DNA of 64,000 nucleotides from an uncultured Hyphomicrobiales bacterium. GTDB taxonomy: Bacteria; Pseudomonadota; Alphaproteobacteria; Rhizobiales; Beijerinckiaceae. The notes beneath the pieces were generated by a model, which was given only the letters and a program-made list of their open reading frames with translations, did no database searches and was not told the origin of the DNA. Positions 16,251-25,682 of the stretch are shown in pieces. The stretch covers positions 1 to 64,000 of the forward strand of contig CAIZEI010000085.1 of assembly GCA_903931945.1 (NCBI GenBank), in the 5' to 3' direction. Positions within the stretch are counted from its first letter, which is position 1. Every line of letters starts with the position of its first letter. The position numbers and the translations under genes were made by a program.

Positions 16251-18908
16251 CTATCCAGCAGCCGCTATGGCGGCAGCAATGGCGTCCAACGCCTGCTCGG
16301 CTTTTTCTCCATCCGGGCCGCCAGCCTGAGCCATGTCAGGACGTCCGCCGCCGCCCTTGCCGCCGAGCGCTTCGGAACCCAGACGCACGAAATCGACAGC
16401 GTTAAATCTGGACGTAAGGTCCCCCGTAACAGCGACGACCAATCCGCCCTTGCCGTCTTCGGACGTGTTGACAATGGCGGCGACCCCGGAGCCCAATTTT
16501 GCTTTGGCTTCGTCGGCAAGGCCTTTCAGGTCTTTCATCTCAACGCCGCGCACCGCGCGCCGGAAGAATTTGATTCCTGCGATATCGACAATATCGTTGG
16601 GCGCCGCGCTGGCGCCGCCCATGGCCAGCTTTTTACGCGCCTCTGACAGCTCCCGTTCGAGCTTCCGGCGCTCCTCAACCAAAGCGCTGACGCGCTCGCC
16701 CGCCTCTTCCACAGGCGATTTCAGGAGCGCCGCGACGTCGCGCATCCGTCTCGCCTCGGCGTTCAGATACTGACGCGCGCCATCTGCGGTGCGCGCTTCA
16801 AGCCGGCGGACCCCTGCGGCAACGGCGCTTTCTGCAACGATGGCAATCACCCCGATATCGCCGGTGCGTGAAACATGTGTGCCGCCGCAAAGTTCAACCG
16901 AGAATGCATGGCCAGCCTCATGATTTTCTGCGCCCATGGAAACCACACGCACCTCTTCGCCGTATTTTTCGCCAAACAGGGCTCGCGCGCCCGAGTTCAT
17001 CGCATCTTCAACGCCCATCAGACGCGTCGTGACAGGGGTGTTTCCCAGCGCCACGGCATTGGCGATATCCTCCACCCGGGCGAGTTCTTCAGATGAAATG
17101 GGCTTGGGGTGAGCGAAGTCAAAACGCAGCCGGTCAGGCGCAACGAGCGATCCCTTCTGCGCGACGTGATCGCCCAGCACCTGACGCAAAGCCTCATGCA
17201 GGATATGGGTCGCCGAATGGTTGGCGCGGATGGCGGCCCGGCGCGCATGATCGACGCTCAGCGCCGGATGCTGGCCGACGGCCAGAACGCCTTCGTCAAC
17301 GCGGATATCGTGAACGAAAAGATCGCCGACCTGTTTGCGCACAGACAGCACACTGGCCCGACCGTTTGCCGTGCTGATGGTTCCGGTGTCCGCCATTTGC
17401 CCGCCGGACTCGGCATAGAATGGCGTCTGGTTGAGGATCGCCGAACCGGTTGCGCCAACCTCGAGCTGCTGAACTTCGGCGCCATTCTTCACCAGCGCCA
17501 GAATCACGCCTTCGGCGCTTTCCGTATCGTATCCAAGAAATTCAGTGGCGCCCGCCCTGTCGCGGACGGAAAACCAGATGGTTTCGGTCGCAGCCTCCCC
17601 GGAGCCCGCCCAGGCTTTTCGGGCCTCTGCACGCTGGCGCTGCATGGCCTTGTCAAATGTTGACGTATCGACGCCGACGCCGCGCGCGCGCAAGGCCTCC
17701 TGCGTGAGATCGAGCGGAAACCCGAACGTGTCGTAAAGCTTGAAAGCTGTTTCGCCGGAGAGCTGTGCGCCCTCCTGAAGGCCGGCGCTTTCTTCATCCA
17801 GAATGGCCAGACCCCGCGCCAGCGTGACGCGGAACCGGGTTTCTTCGAGGCGAAGCGTTTCTGAGATCAGCGCCTCGGCGCGCCCAAGCTCGGGATAGGC
17901 CTGTCCCATTTCGCGAATCAACGCTGGAACAAGGCGATGCATGAGGGGATCGCGGGCGCCAAGCAACTGGGCGTGGCGCATGGCGCGCCGCATGATGCGC
18001 CGCAACACATAGCCTCGCCCCTCATTGGACGGCAAAATCCCCTCGGCAATCAAAAAGGCCGAGGATCGCAAATGGTCCGCGATAATGCGATGGCTTGCGG
18101 CCATGGGGCCATCTGCGGGCACCCGGGTCGCATCGGCCGACGCGTTGATCAGCGCGCGAAACAGGTCGATGTCGAAGACTGATTGCACGCCCTGCATCAG
18201 GGCGGCCATACGTTCCAGCCCCATTCCGGTATCGATCGAAGGCCGTGGCAGGGGCGTGCGCGCACCGCCCGCGACCTGTTCATATTGCATGAAAACCAGA
18301 TTCCAGAATTCCAGAAACCGGTCGCCGTCCTCATCGGGACTGCCCGGCGGGCCGCCGGCGATGGACGGGCCCTGATCGTAGAAGATTTCCGAACAGGGAC
18401 CGCAGGGACCGACATCGCCCATGCTCCAGAAATTGTCCGCCGTCGGTATCCGGATGATCCGGCTGTCATCGAAACCAGCTATTTTTTTCCATAGGCCGTG
18501 CGCTTCATCGTCCGTGTGATAAATGGTCACCAGAAGCCGGTCGCGGTTGAACCCGTATTCCTTGGTGATCAGGTTCCAGGCGAGTTCAATCGCCCGCTCC
18601 TTGAAATAATCTCCGAAGGAGAAATTGCCGAGCATTTCGAAAAATGTCAGGTGGCGCGCGGTATAGCCAACATTGTCAAGATCATTGTGCTTGCCGCCGG
18701 CGCGCACGACTTTTTGCGATGTTGTCGCCCGACTGTAGGGGCGCTTTTCAACGCCAGTGAAGACATTCTTGAATTGCACCATGCCTGCGTTGGTGAACAT
18801 CAGCGTGGGGTCATTGCGCGGAACGAGCGGCGATGAGGCGACGAGCGTGTGGTCGTGGCGGACAAAACTGTCCAGAAAAGTCTTCCGAATGTCGTTGACG
18901 CCGTTCAT
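16251..18908 (-). CDS. alaS: Alanyl-tRNA synthetase
   Basis: This 885-residue class II synthetase charges tRNA-Ala. The catalytic core is at the N-terminus ([36 protein letters not shown]). The editing domain has [11 protein letters not shown] and CGGTH, the zinc-binding editing motifs. The C-terminal DHHA1-type domain ends in a glycine-rich segment ([16 protein letters not shown]). The ATG at 18908 fits the family N-terminus; a GTG three codons upstream is possible. It lies 290 bp downstream of recA on the same strand. Confidence 0.97.
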   Translation of the reverse strand: MNGVNDIRKTFLDSFVRHDHTLVASSPLVPRNDPTLMFTNAGMVQFKNVFTGVEKRPYSRATTSQKVVRAGGKHNDLDNVGYTARHLTFFEMLGNFSFGDYFKERAIELAWNLITKEYGFNRDRLLVTIYHTDDEAHGLWKKIAGFDDSRIIRIPTADNFWSMGDVGPCGPCSEIFYDQGPSIAGGPPGSPDEDGDRFLEFWNLVFMQYEQVAGGARTPLPRPSIDTGMGLERMAALMQGVQSVFDIDLFRALINASADATRVPADGPMAASHRIIADHLRSSAFLIAEGILPSNEGRGYVLRRIMRRAMRHAQLLGARDPLMHRLVPALIREMGQAYPELGRAEALISETLRLEETRFRVTLARGLAILDEESAGLQEGAQLSGETAFKLYDTFGFPLDLTQEALRARGVGVDTSTFDKAMQRQRAEARKAWAGSGEAATETIWFSVRDRAGATEFLGYDTESAEGVILALVKNGAEVQQLEVGATGSAILNQTPFYAESGGQMADTGTISTANGRASVLSVRKQVGDLFVHDIRVDEGVLAVGQHPALSVDHARRAAIRANHSATHILHEALRQVLGDHVAQKGSLVAPDRLRFDFAHPKPISSEELARVEDIANAVALGNTPVTTRLMGVEDAMNSGARALFGEKYGEEVRVVSMGAENHEAGHAFSVELCGGTHVSRTGDIGVIAIVAESAVAAGVRRLEARTADGARQYLNAEARRMRDVAALLKSPVEEAGERVSALVEERRKLERELSEARKKLAMGGASAAPNDIVDIAGIKFFRRAVRGVEMKDLKGLADEAKAKLGSGVAAIVNTSEDGKGGLVVAVTGDLTSRFNAVDFVRLGSEALGGKGGGGRPDMAQAGGPDGEKAEQALDAIAAAIAAAG

Positions 18909-18979
18909 GTCCGCCACAGGTCCTCGCCGATTTCAGCATGTCGATGTCGTCATGCCGCCAGTCCGGGCGTCGTATGCCA

Positions 18980-19011
18980 AACAAGCCCGGATATCGATAT
19001 CCGGGCTTGTT
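18980..19011. repeat. Perfect 32-bp palindrome between recA and alaS
   Basis: The two 16-base halves are exact reverse complements, centred on ATCGAT between 18995 and 18996. As RNA this is a hairpin with almost no loop. On the minus strand it is followed by only three T residues, so it is a weak intrinsic terminator at best. It may end recA transcripts or bind a dimeric protein. Confidence 0.85.
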
Positions 19012-19151
19012 CTAACGGCGGGACGGGGGGCTGTCGAGGGCTGCCGGAAACGCAAACACGAAGGCAATCCTGCGACATCGCCACCCGACCCGCCGCACCG
19101 GATGGCGCGCTGCGGGGCCTGATCAGAGGGGACAATCCGTCAAAGCCGAGG

Positions 19152-19193
19152 CGGAACGAGGTGTGGGGCATTCGTTCCGGCGTCCATCCGGAA
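19152..19193 (-). promoter_or_regulatory. Mutually exclusive hairpins just after recA
   Basis: TTCCGG at 19175-19180 can pair with CCGGAA at 19188-19193. The same bases belong to TCGTTCCG (19172-19179), which can instead pair with CGGAACGA at 19152-19159. Only one hairpin can form at a time. The site is directly downstream of the recA stop and at the head of the alaS leader. Confidence 0.45.
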
Positions 19194-19197
19194 AGGC

Positions 19198-20271
19198 TTA
19201 TTCGGTATCGTCGTCTTCGGGTCCGGCATTTTCGAGAATGCGCTCGGCGATCAAGCCTGCGTTCTCGCGGATGGCCTGCTCGATCTTGAGCGCCATTTCG
19301 GGGTTTTGCTTCAAAAAGACCTTGGCGTTTTCCCGGCCCTGACCGAGCCTTTGGCTATCATAGGAGAACCAGGCGCCCGATTTTTCAACTACGCCAGCCT
19401 TGACGCCAAGATCGACAAGCTCGCCAACCTTCGAAATGCCTTCTCCATACATGATGTCGAATTCCACCTGTTTGAAAGGCGGCGCGACCTTGTTCTTGAC
19501 GACTTTCACCCGAGTCTGATTGCCAGTGACCTCCTCGCGATCCTTGATAGCGCCGATGCGGCGGATATCGAGACGCACAGAGGCGTAGAATTTCAGCGCG
19601 TTGCCGCCTGTGGTGGTTTCCGGAGAGCCATACATGACGCCAATTTTCATACGAATCTGATTGATAAAAATAACCATGCAATTGGACCGTGAAATCGAGG
19701 CGGTCAGCTTGCGCAAAGCCTGACTCATCAGACGCGCCTGCAGCCCTGGCTGGACATCGCCCATCTCCCCTTCAATTTCCGCCTTGGGCGTGAGCGCGGC
19801 CACAGAATCGACCACCAGCACGTCGATCGCGCCGGAGCGCACAAGCGTGTCGGTGATCTCAAGCGCCTGCTCACCGGTATCGGGCTGGGAAATCAGGAGG
19901 TCGTCGAGATTGACGCCAAGCTTGCGCGCGTAAATCGGGTCAAGCGCATGCTCCGCATCGACAAAGGCGCAGACGCCGCCCTTTTTCTGCGCTTCTGCAA
20001 TGACATGCAGCGTCAGCGTCGTTTTGCCCGAGGATTCCGGCCCGTAGATCTCGATCACACGCCCACGCGGCAACCCGCCGACGCCCAAAGCAATATCGAG
20101 ACCCAGCGAACCGGTTGGAATGGTTTCAATCTCGACAGCCTGCTGGTTCTTGCCCAGCCGCATGATCGAGCCCTTGCCAAAAGCGCGTTCAATCTGGGAC
20201 AGCGCGGCGTCGAGCGCTTTGGTCTTGTCCACGGAGGTTCCTTCCACAAGACGGAGATTCGTTTGACTCAT
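19198..20271 (-). CDS. recA: Recombinase RecA
   Basis: The protein has 357 residues. It forms filaments on single-stranded DNA, drives strand exchange and triggers LexA self-cleavage. Visible features are Walker [10 protein letters not shown], the VVDSVAAL Walker B strand, loop L1 EIEGEMGD, loop L2 with [22 protein letters not shown], and an acidic C-terminal tail (GPEDDDTE). The start matches the alphaproteobacterial N-terminus ([11 protein letters not shown]). An SOS box and a promoter lie about 70-110 bp upstream. Confidence 0.98.
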   Translation of the reverse strand: MSQTNLRLVEGTSVDKTKALDAALSQIERAFGKGSIMRLGKNQQAVEIETIPTGSLGLDIALGVGGLPRGRVIEIYGPESSGKTTLTLHVIAEAQKKGGVCAFVDAEHALDPIYARKLGVNLDDLLISQPDTGEQALEITDTLVRSGAIDVLVVDSVAALTPKAEIEGEMGDVQPGLQARLMSQALRKLTASISRSNCMVIFINQIRMKIGVMYGSPETTTGGNALKFYASVRLDIRRIGAIKDREEVTGNQTRVKVVKNKVAPPFKQVEFDIMYGEGISKVGELVDLGVKAGVVEKSGAWFSYDSQRLGQGRENAKVFLKQNPEMALKIEQAIRENAGLIAERILENAGPEDDDTE

Positions 20272-20339
20272 GACATCGGCTCCTTCTGGCAGGCGCGCGC
20301 CCTATGCGCAACGGCTGGGTTCGTCCCTTGAATGAAATT

Positions 20340-20367
20340 AGTGTACCTTGTTTGTTCCCGGACGCAA
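20340..20367 (-). promoter_or_regulatory. Candidate recA promoter
   Basis: On the minus strand TTGCGT (20362-20367) and TACACT (20340-20345) are separated by 16 bp, each matching four of six consensus bases. The SOS box directly abuts the -35 element, which fits LexA repression. Confidence 0.5.
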
Positions 20368-20382
20368 GTTCTTTTTTTGTTC
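20368..20382. promoter_or_regulatory. SOS box (LexA site) of recA
   Basis: The sequence is GTTC, seven T residues, GTTC. GTTC-N7-GTTC is the established direct-repeat LexA site of alphaproteobacteria such as Rhodobacter and rhizobia. It lies 97-111 bp before the recA start and next to the candidate -35 box. Confidence 0.85.
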
Positions 20383-20402
20383 TTTTAGACAATTTTCGCA
20401 AA

Positions 20403-20783
20403 TCAGCCCGGGTGTCCGTGTTTTTCCCGAAACCGGCCCACAGCGAGGCTGAACGAGCGCTCGCAAATCCGGACGAGTTCGCGCTGCATAAGCGCCGCGT
20501 TGATCGGGGAGGCTTCAATGATCCTGGCAAGATGGGCGGCGCGAAGGTAGCCAAAATGGCTCAGCAACCCGGCAAGGCCATTGGCTGTGGCGCGTATTGC
20601 GGCCAACTCCGATCGCAGAATGGAGGCCTCCAGAGTTTCGAGCCGACGGCGGGCGTCGCGTTCCACCATTGCGATCATGGCCGCGCCATGGGTCGGGCCA
20701 AAGTCATCCAGGGCTTCATAGAAGCGACTGTTGGAGAGAAGCGGAAGAACCAGGGTTCCCGCGATTCGTTCGTGGACGCTCAT
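20403..20783 (-). CDS. Hpt-like protein lacking the phospho-histidine
   Basis: The protein has 126 residues and is mainly helical. Residues 67-78 read ANGLAGLLSHFG, which fits the Hpt signature A-H-x-L-x-G-x4-(F/L)-G of histidine phosphotransfer domains except that Asn68 replaces the phosphorylated His. The flanking helices (SELAAIRAT and RAAHLARIIEAS) also match in position. It would therefore bind response-regulator-like partners without accepting phosphate. The start at 20783 (MSVHERIAG) is chosen over an open upstream extension. It lies between recA and cckA on the same strand. The Hpt assignment rests on motif reading only. Confidence 0.6.
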   Translation of the reverse strand: MSVHERIAGTLVLPLLSNSRFYEALDDFGPTHGAAMIAMVERDARRRLETLEASILRSELAAIRATANGLAGLLSHFGYLRAAHLARIIEASPINAALMQRELVRICERSFSLAVGRFREKHGHPG

Positions 20784-20798
20784 GCAATATCCGATTGC

Positions 20799-20815
20799 TA
20801 GAATATTACATTCTA
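20799..20815. promoter_or_regulatory. Inverted repeat before the Hpt-like gene
   Basis: TAGAAT-attac-ATTCTA lies 16 bases before the start codon in AT-rich DNA, a plausible operator. On the minus strand TTGTTA and TATAGA 16 bp apart nearby could form its promoter. Confidence 0.35.
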
Positions 20816-20869
20816 TACAACCATAAGACGCATTAACAATTCCTTCGCGCGCCGCCGCCAAAGCGCCGA

Positions 20870-20898
20870 AAGCCTCCCGGCCCAAGACCGGGAGGCTT
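20870..20898 (-). terminator. Terminator hairpin
   Basis: Perfect 11-base arms (AAGCCTCCCGG / CCGGGAGGCTT) enclose a 7-base loop. On the minus strand the arm ends in CTTTC, a short T-rich tail. It follows the 100-residue protein gene. Confidence 0.65.
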
Positions 20899-20932
20899 GA
20901 AAGAATTTGGCCTGGCTCAAGATCGCTGCGCC

Positions 20933-21235
20933 CTAATGCTGGGGACGCAATCCGTATGGACCCTGCAGCTTTTTGTTTTCAACCGTCCGCGCATCGTCGA
21001 CTGGATCAAATACGCTCCTGTGGTGGACTTCGATACTGCCCACCGGCGTATAATCGGCTGCAGGCTGGGTCGCCACGCGAGTGTTTGACTCGACGCTGGC
21101 GACATTCATGAGACCCATCTGCGCCCCACCGATCAGTGTGGCGACACCCACTGCAGCCAGCAAACTACGCTCAACCGTGAATATCCGCTTGCGCGGCGGT
21201 GGAGCCAGTTTGGGATATTTACGCAAAACGCTCAC
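20933..21235 (-). CDS. Small single-pass membrane or secreted protein, unknown
   Basis: This 100-residue protein has a basic N-terminus (RKYPKLAPPPRKRIFTVER) followed by one hydrophobic segment (SLLAAVGVATLIGGAQMGLM) and a polar tail. The GTG at 21235 is chosen because AGGAGG precedes it by seven bases. The basic residues before the helix predict an N-in orientation. It is closed by a strong terminator hairpin and lies downstream of cckA. No family was recognised. Confidence 0.65.
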   Translation of the reverse strand: MSVLRKYPKLAPPPRKRIFTVERSLLAAVGVATLIGGAQMGLMNVASVESNTRVATQPAADYTPVGSIEVHHRSVFDPVDDARTVENKKLQGPYGLRPQH

Positions 21236-21348
21236 GACACATCCTCCTGTGATGCGTCGACTTTCGCTCACCCATGGTCAACAGAGACTTACCGAGATGG
21301 ATCGAATGCGATGTATGGTTGAAACTTGGTTATCATGAACGCCCCGCG

Positions 21349-23868
21349 TCAGCCGAGATATTCTTTCACGGTTTCACTCAGTTGTTTGAGCGTGAAAGGT
21401 TTGGGCAAAAACCCGAAATCTTCGCCTGCGGGAAGATTTTTTGCAAAAGCCTCTTCAGCATATCCTGAAACGAAGATGATCTTGCATTTCACGCCGCGCT
21501 TGCGCAATTCGCCCAGCATCGTCGGGCCGTCCATCTCCGGCATCACGACATCGGACACGATGAGGTCAATCTTGCCATTCTGCTCGGCAACGACCTCCAG
21601 TGCCTCGGCTCCGGATCCAGCCTGCAGCACGGTATATCCGCGCGAGGCCAGGGCGCGTGCGCCAAAGGCGCGCACAGCTTCCTCGTCCTCGACCAGCAAC
21701 ACAGTGCCCCGTCCTGTCAGATCGGCGACCGGCGCCTTGACCTCCCCCGTGGGCGCAGCGACGACCGCAGTCGTGTCGGGAATATGGCGCGGCAGGAAAA
21801 TCCGGAACGTTGTTCCAACGCCAACCGTCGAATCGCAAAACACCCAGCCGCCCGTCTGTTTGACGATCCCATAGACCATCGAAAGACCGAGGCCCGTACC
21901 CTTGCCGACCTCCTTGGTGGTGAAAAAGGGTTCGAAAATCTTTTCCTTCACATCGTCGGGGATGCCATGGCCGGTGTCTTCAATCTCGATGACAACATAG
22001 TCGGCGGGGGCCAGAGTCTTTTCGTGATAGGCTGCGCAGGCGCCCGCAGACACGTTCAGGGTCCGCAACTTGATCTTGCCGCCCTCAGGCATGGCGTCGC
22101 GCGCGTTGACCACGAGATTGACAATCACCTGTTCGAATTGATTGAGATCGGCTTTCACCAGCCAGAGGTCGCGGCTGTGTTTGACGTCAAGCTCGATTTT
22201 TTCGCCAACAAGACGACGCAGGAGAATTTGCAGGTCAGAGAGCACGTCGCCAAGTTCGATCACCTGCGGCCGCAAGGTTTGTCGTCGCGAGAAGGCCAGC
22301 AATTGCCGCACCAGACCGGCGGCGCGCGCCGCATTCTGCTTGATTTGCATAATGTCCTGAAACGACGGGTCGGTCGGCCGGTGATTTGTGAGCAACAAAT
22401 CCGAAAAGCCGATGATAGCGGTCAGCACGTTGTTGAAATCGTGCGCGACCCCGCCGGCGAGTTGGCCGATGGCCTGCATTTTCTGCGATTGCGCAAAGCT
22501 TTGCTGCAAGGTTCGCTGCTCGGTTGTGTCGAGCACGAACACCGTGCCGACTGCGCCCTCGCCGCCATCTTCGGCTGGCGACACAAAAAACCGGGCGGAC
22601 TTTGACCCGTCGTCCGCAAGATCGGCGTCAATCGGCGTAATGTCGGAGTTGCCCTCGGCAGCCCGGGCGATCGCCGCATCAATTTTGTCCCGGTCGCGCT
22701 CTGCGATGGCCGTGCGCAAGGAGCCAGCGGCGCTGGCGTCGGCTGTCTTGAGCGATTGCGGGCAGAGCCGGGCGAAGGCGGCGTTGGCGCGCAATATCCG
22801 GCCGTTGCGGTCAACTGTGGCGATCGCCATCGGCATCTGGTTGAAAAACCGGGCGAATCGAACCTCGGCCGCGCGAAGGTCCTCGGCTGGTTCTTCGCCT
22901 GGCGCGCGATTGAGAACCAGAGTCCGGGACGGGCCCGGCGAGCCGTCCTGGCCGAACGCCACCCTGTGAATCAGCCGCGCAGGCAGGCTCTGCCCCGTGC
23001 GACGGCGCAGATCGACATCGAACTGCTCGGTTTTGACATCGCCGGGGCGACCCGCCATGGCGACGATCAGCATCGAACCGTCGCCTGTAACAATATTTGA
23101 TAATTTGAGGCCCCCCGAACCCACTTGCGCGAGATCGTGATCGAGCCAGCCGGCGAGCGTAGCGTTCATATAGGTAATATCGCCGGAGGGAGTCGAAGAA
23201 AAGAACCCGGCAGGCGCGTGGTCGAGAAAATCGATGGAATGCTTCAATTCCTGAAAAACATTCTCATGGCGCTCGCGCTCGTGCGTGACGTCGGCGACGG
23301 ACCACAAGACAGCGCGCTTGTGTCCGAGCCGGTCCAGTGGCCGCACCCGGATGCGATACCAGCCAGCATCGCCCTCGCCGCCCAGCGGCGGCGACAGCCG
23401 CACTTCCTCGGAGGCCCGCTTGTTTTCGCGCGCCGCCTGGGCCAGCCGGTACACGGACTCCGAAACGTCCGGCGCGCCGGAAAACAACCGTTCGACTGTG
23501 CGCAGATCGGCAATATCATGCGCGCTCGACAGCGCCATATAGGCTTCATTGGCGTAGATCACCCTTGTGTCGCCTTCAGTGACCAGCAGGCCTTCCAGCG
23601 TCGTGTCGGCAATCAGCTTGGTGATATCATTGCGGGTCGCCTGACCCGAAAATTGCAAAAAACCGACGGCATAGGTGAAAAGCGCGATGACCCCCACAAT
23701 CGCCAGCATCGCCCACAGGCCTATCGTGATCCTCTCCGCCTGCTCGACCGGCAAAAACGAGGAGGTGACAGCCGCCGCGCAGATCAACACTGCGAACAGA
23801 AGGACCAGGGCGGGGCTCCCGGTGCGTTCCGTGCGGTCAAGGGCGCCGGAGGTCGGCGTCTGGCTCAT
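21349..23868 (-). CDS. cckA: Hybrid histidine kinase CckA
   Basis: The protein has 839 residues. Two transmembrane helices (about 20-38 and 50-72) are followed by PAS domains, a HisKA/HATPase kinase and a C-terminal receiver. The phosphorylated His is H476 in [14 protein letters not shown]. The ATP site includes [21 protein letters not shown] and [13 protein letters not shown]. The receiver Asp is D773 in [14 protein letters not shown]. In alphaproteobacteria CckA phosphorylates ChpT, which passes phosphate to CtrA and CpdR and so controls the cell cycle. A full CtrA-type site lies about 75 bp upstream. Confidence 0.95.
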   Translation of the reverse strand: MSQTPTSGALDRTERTGSPALVLLFAVLICAAAVTSSFLPVEQAERITIGLWAMLAIVGVIALFTYAVGFLQFSGQATRNDITKLIADTTLEGLLVTEGDTRVIYANEAYMALSSAHDIADLRTVERLFSGAPDVSESVYRLAQAARENKRASEEVRLSPPLGGEGDAGWYRIRVRPLDRLGHKRAVLWSVADVTHERERHENVFQELKHSIDFLDHAPAGFFSSTPSGDITYMNATLAGWLDHDLAQVGSGGLKLSNIVTGDGSMLIVAMAGRPGDVKTEQFDVDLRRRTGQSLPARLIHRVAFGQDGSPGPSRTLVLNRAPGEEPAEDLRAAEVRFARFFNQMPMAIATVDRNGRILRANAAFARLCPQSLKTADASAAGSLRTAIAERDRDKIDAAIARAAEGNSDITPIDADLADDGSKSARFFVSPAEDGGEGAVGTVFVLDTTEQRTLQQSFAQSQKMQAIGQLAGGVAHDFNNVLTAIIGFSDLLLTNHRPTDPSFQDIMQIKQNAARAAGLVRQLLAFSRRQTLRPQVIELGDVLSDLQILLRRLVGEKIELDVKHSRDLWLVKADLNQFEQVIVNLVVNARDAMPEGGKIKLRTLNVSAGACAAYHEKTLAPADYVVIEIEDTGHGIPDDVKEKIFEPFFTTKEVGKGTGLGLSMVYGIVKQTGGWVFCDSTVGVGTTFRIFLPRHIPDTTAVVAAPTGEVKAPVADLTGRGTVLLVEDEEAVRAFGARALASRGYTVLQAGSGAEALEVVAEQNGKIDLIVSDVVMPEMDGPTMLGELRKRGVKCKIIFVSGYAEEAFAKNLPAGEDFGFLPKPFTLKQLSETVKEYLG

Positions 23869-23940
23869 GATTTCACCCCATACGAATCCCCGGCAGAATG
23901 GGGCGTCAGTCCCTTTAATGCAATCTATGCCCGACCAAAA

Positions 23941-23956
23941 TTAACCAAAGATTAAC
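23941..23956. promoter_or_regulatory. CtrA-type binding site
   Basis: TTAA, seven bases, TTAAC: an exact match to the full CtrA consensus known from Caulobacter. It lies 73-88 bp from the cckA start and 78-93 bp from the divergent FliO-like gene, so it could control both. A GANTC (CcrM) methylation site, GAATC, is at 23884-23888. Confidence 0.8.
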
Positions 23957-24033
23957 CTTGTTGCGCCGCCGGGGGCGGATCATGTTAGGGTTGTTAATCA
24001 GAGCCATGGGCTCGATATAACGCGGAAGGGCAA

Positions 24034-24996
24034 ATGAACGCGATATTGGAGAAGCTGGGACCTGTGATCTGGTATGCTGTCATGGCGATCGGACTGCTCG
24101 CCGCGGTCCTGCTGATCGTATACGTCGTTCGACTGGTCATGGGTCGTCGGATACAATCCACCGGCGCTGCGCGCGGGCGTGTCCCCCGACTGGGATTCGT
24201 CGATGCTTTCGACCTGCCTGGCAGCCAACGCCAATTGGTGTTGATTCGCCGCGATAATGTTGAACATCTCGTCATGATCGGCGGTCCCAACGATGTAGTG
24301 ATCGAATCGACGATCATCCAGGCGGCCACCGCAACTCAGGAGCTGCGCGCGAGGCGATCCGGCGCCATTTCTGATGAGATGGCCGCGCCAGGTCTGGCGC
24401 CACAGGTCGTCACGAGCGCTCAAGAATCCATGGGTCAGGGGACAACCACGCCCGACGAAGTCGCGCGCCCTGTTGAGCCGCCAGCGGCTGAGCCGACCCA
24501 GGCGCGTCGTGCGCCGCCGGCCCGGCCGGCGCCGGCAGTGGCGGACGCAGCCCCGCTTGTGGCCCCGCCCCGCGCGTCTCCGCCGACGCTTGCCCGCACT
24601 CTCCCAACTGCGCCGCCAGTTCCTGTGGTCAAACCGCCCGTTAATCCGTTTGTCCGCTCACCGGAACCGACAGCCCCGCCGCTGGTCGCTGAACCCGACG
24701 CATTGAACGCCATTCTGGGCGAACCCACGCCGCAGCAGCCCAAATCCCGGCTGGATTTTTCCAAAGTGGCGCTACGAACGCCCACTCCTCCACAACCAGT
24801 CAGTCCTCAGCCTGCGGCGGCCAGGCAACCGCCGGAACGCCAGCCGCCCAGAGTTGAGCCCGCCCCGCCCCGCGCATCCGTCGAACCGCCAATGGCTGAG
24901 GTAAAGCCCGCTCCAGAAGCCGATGATGGGTTGATGGAGCTTGAGGCTGAAATGGCCAAGCTGCTTGGACGCCCGGAAGAGCCTGGGAAGAACTAG
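24034..24996 (+). CDS. FliO-domain membrane protein with proline-rich tail
   Basis: This 320-residue protein begins with one transmembrane helix (residues about 10-35) followed by a FliO-like domain with RQLVLIRRDNVEHLVMIGG and DVVIES. FliO helps assemble the flagellar export gate. Residues about 120-300 are a long proline/alanine-rich, probably disordered region, much longer than in enteric FliO. It ends in an acidic helix (LMELEAEMAKLLG). It diverges from cckA and shares the CtrA-type site, which fits flagellar control. No other flagellar gene is in the window, so the flagellar role is inferred. Confidence 0.75.
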   Translation: MNAILEKLGPVIWYAVMAIGLLAAVLLIVYVVRLVMGRRIQSTGAARGRVPRLGFVDAFDLPGSQRQLVLIRRDNVEHLVMIGGPNDVVIESTIIQAATATQELRARRSGAISDEMAAPGLAPQVVTSAQESMGQGTTTPDEVARPVEPPAAEPTQARRAPPARPAPAVADAAPLVAPPRASPPTLARTLPTAPPVPVVKPPVNPFVRSPEPTAPPLVAEPDALNAILGEPTPQQPKSRLDFSKVALRTPTPPQPVSPQPAAARQPPERQPPRVEPAPPRASVEPPMAEVKPAPEADDGLMELEAEMAKLLGRPEEPGKN

Positions 24997-25031
24997 GCAA
25001 GGATTCGTTGGCCAGCCAACGATGCCTTGCC
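24996..25031 (+). terminator. Hairpin after the FliO-like gene
   Basis: Long arms starting GGCAAGG and ending CCTTGCC, with an inner CGTTGGC/GCCAACG stem and two or three mismatches, form a strong stem-loop that begins at the stop codon. No T-tract follows. Confidence 0.5.
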
Positions 25032-25174
25032 TGGAGACTTTGAAATAGCAGAATTTTTACGGAAAACCGCGCAACGCTTGGCTCAAATCCTGCTGAGACG
25101 AAGTTGGCGAACACTCCAGGACCTGGCGCCAGATAAGCCGGGCTCCAGTTCGAGACCAGACAAGCCCGCTGTCG

Positions 25175-25197
25175 GGCCTGACCTGATCCGTCAGGCC
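25175..25197 (-). terminator. Hairpin after dksA
   Basis: Perfect 8-base arms GGCCTGAC / GTCAGGCC with a 7-base loop lie six bases beyond the dksA stop. There is no T-tract, so termination efficiency is uncertain. Confidence 0.5.
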
Positions 25198-25203
25198 AAA
25201 GCG

Positions 25204-25623
25204 TCAATCGTCGCGATAAACCCGCTCGCGTCGTTCGTGCCGCTCCTGCGCCTCGATCGACAGGGTCGCAATTGGCCTTGCGTCCAGTCTTTTCAAGGAG
25301 ATAGGCTCGCCTGTTTCCTCGCAATAGCCGTATGTGCCATCGTCGATTCTCGATAAAGCAGCGTCAATTTTGGCGATCAGCTTGCGCTGCCGATCGCGAG
25401 CGCGCAATTCAATCGACCGGTCGGTTTCCGAAGATGCACGATCCGCGATATCGGAATGATTCTCGTTTTCCATCTGCAGGGCCGCGAGCGTTTCGCGCGA
25501 TTCCCGCAATATATCTTCCTTCCAGTGCAGCAGCTTGGCGCGAAAATAATCGCGCTGCCGCTCGCTCATGAACGTTTCCGACTCGGAAGGCAGGTAAGTA
25601 TCAATCGTGTCGCCTACTGACAT
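25204..25623 (-). CDS. dksA: RNA polymerase-binding factor DksA
   Basis: The protein has 139 residues. DksA inserts a coiled coil into the RNA polymerase secondary channel and works with ppGpp in the stringent response. The coiled coil spans about residues 20-90. The C-terminal zinc-finger region reads YGYCEETGEPISLKRLDARPI, and only the first of the four usual cysteines is kept, as in other alphaproteobacterial DksA proteins. The ATG at 25623 follows a GGGGA box. The frame stays open upstream for 155 more codons, but that stretch does not look like protein. Confidence 0.93.
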   Translation of the reverse strand: MSVGDTIDTYLPSESETFMSERQRDYFRAKLLHWKEDILRESRETLAALQMENENHSDIADRASSETDRSIELRARDRQRKLIAKIDAALSRIDDGTYGYCEETGEPISLKRLDARPIATLSIEAQERHERRERVYRDD

Positions 25624-25653
25624 TATCGATGTTCCCCTGATCAAGTTGGCGCC

Positions 25654-25682
25654 CTTATAGCTACGTGTTGGTTGGGGCACAA
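25654..25682 (-). promoter_or_regulatory. Candidate dksA promoter
   Basis: On the minus strand TATAAG (25654-25659) lies 17 bp from TTGTGC (25677-25682). The -10 element matches five of six bases, the -35 element only three. Confidence 0.4.

Noticed and set aside
24996-25203. tRNA-like segment in the FliO/dksA gap
   Set aside because: A GTTCGAG sequence recalls a T-loop, but no acceptor, D or anticodon stem can be folded around it; the hairpins there fit terminators instead.
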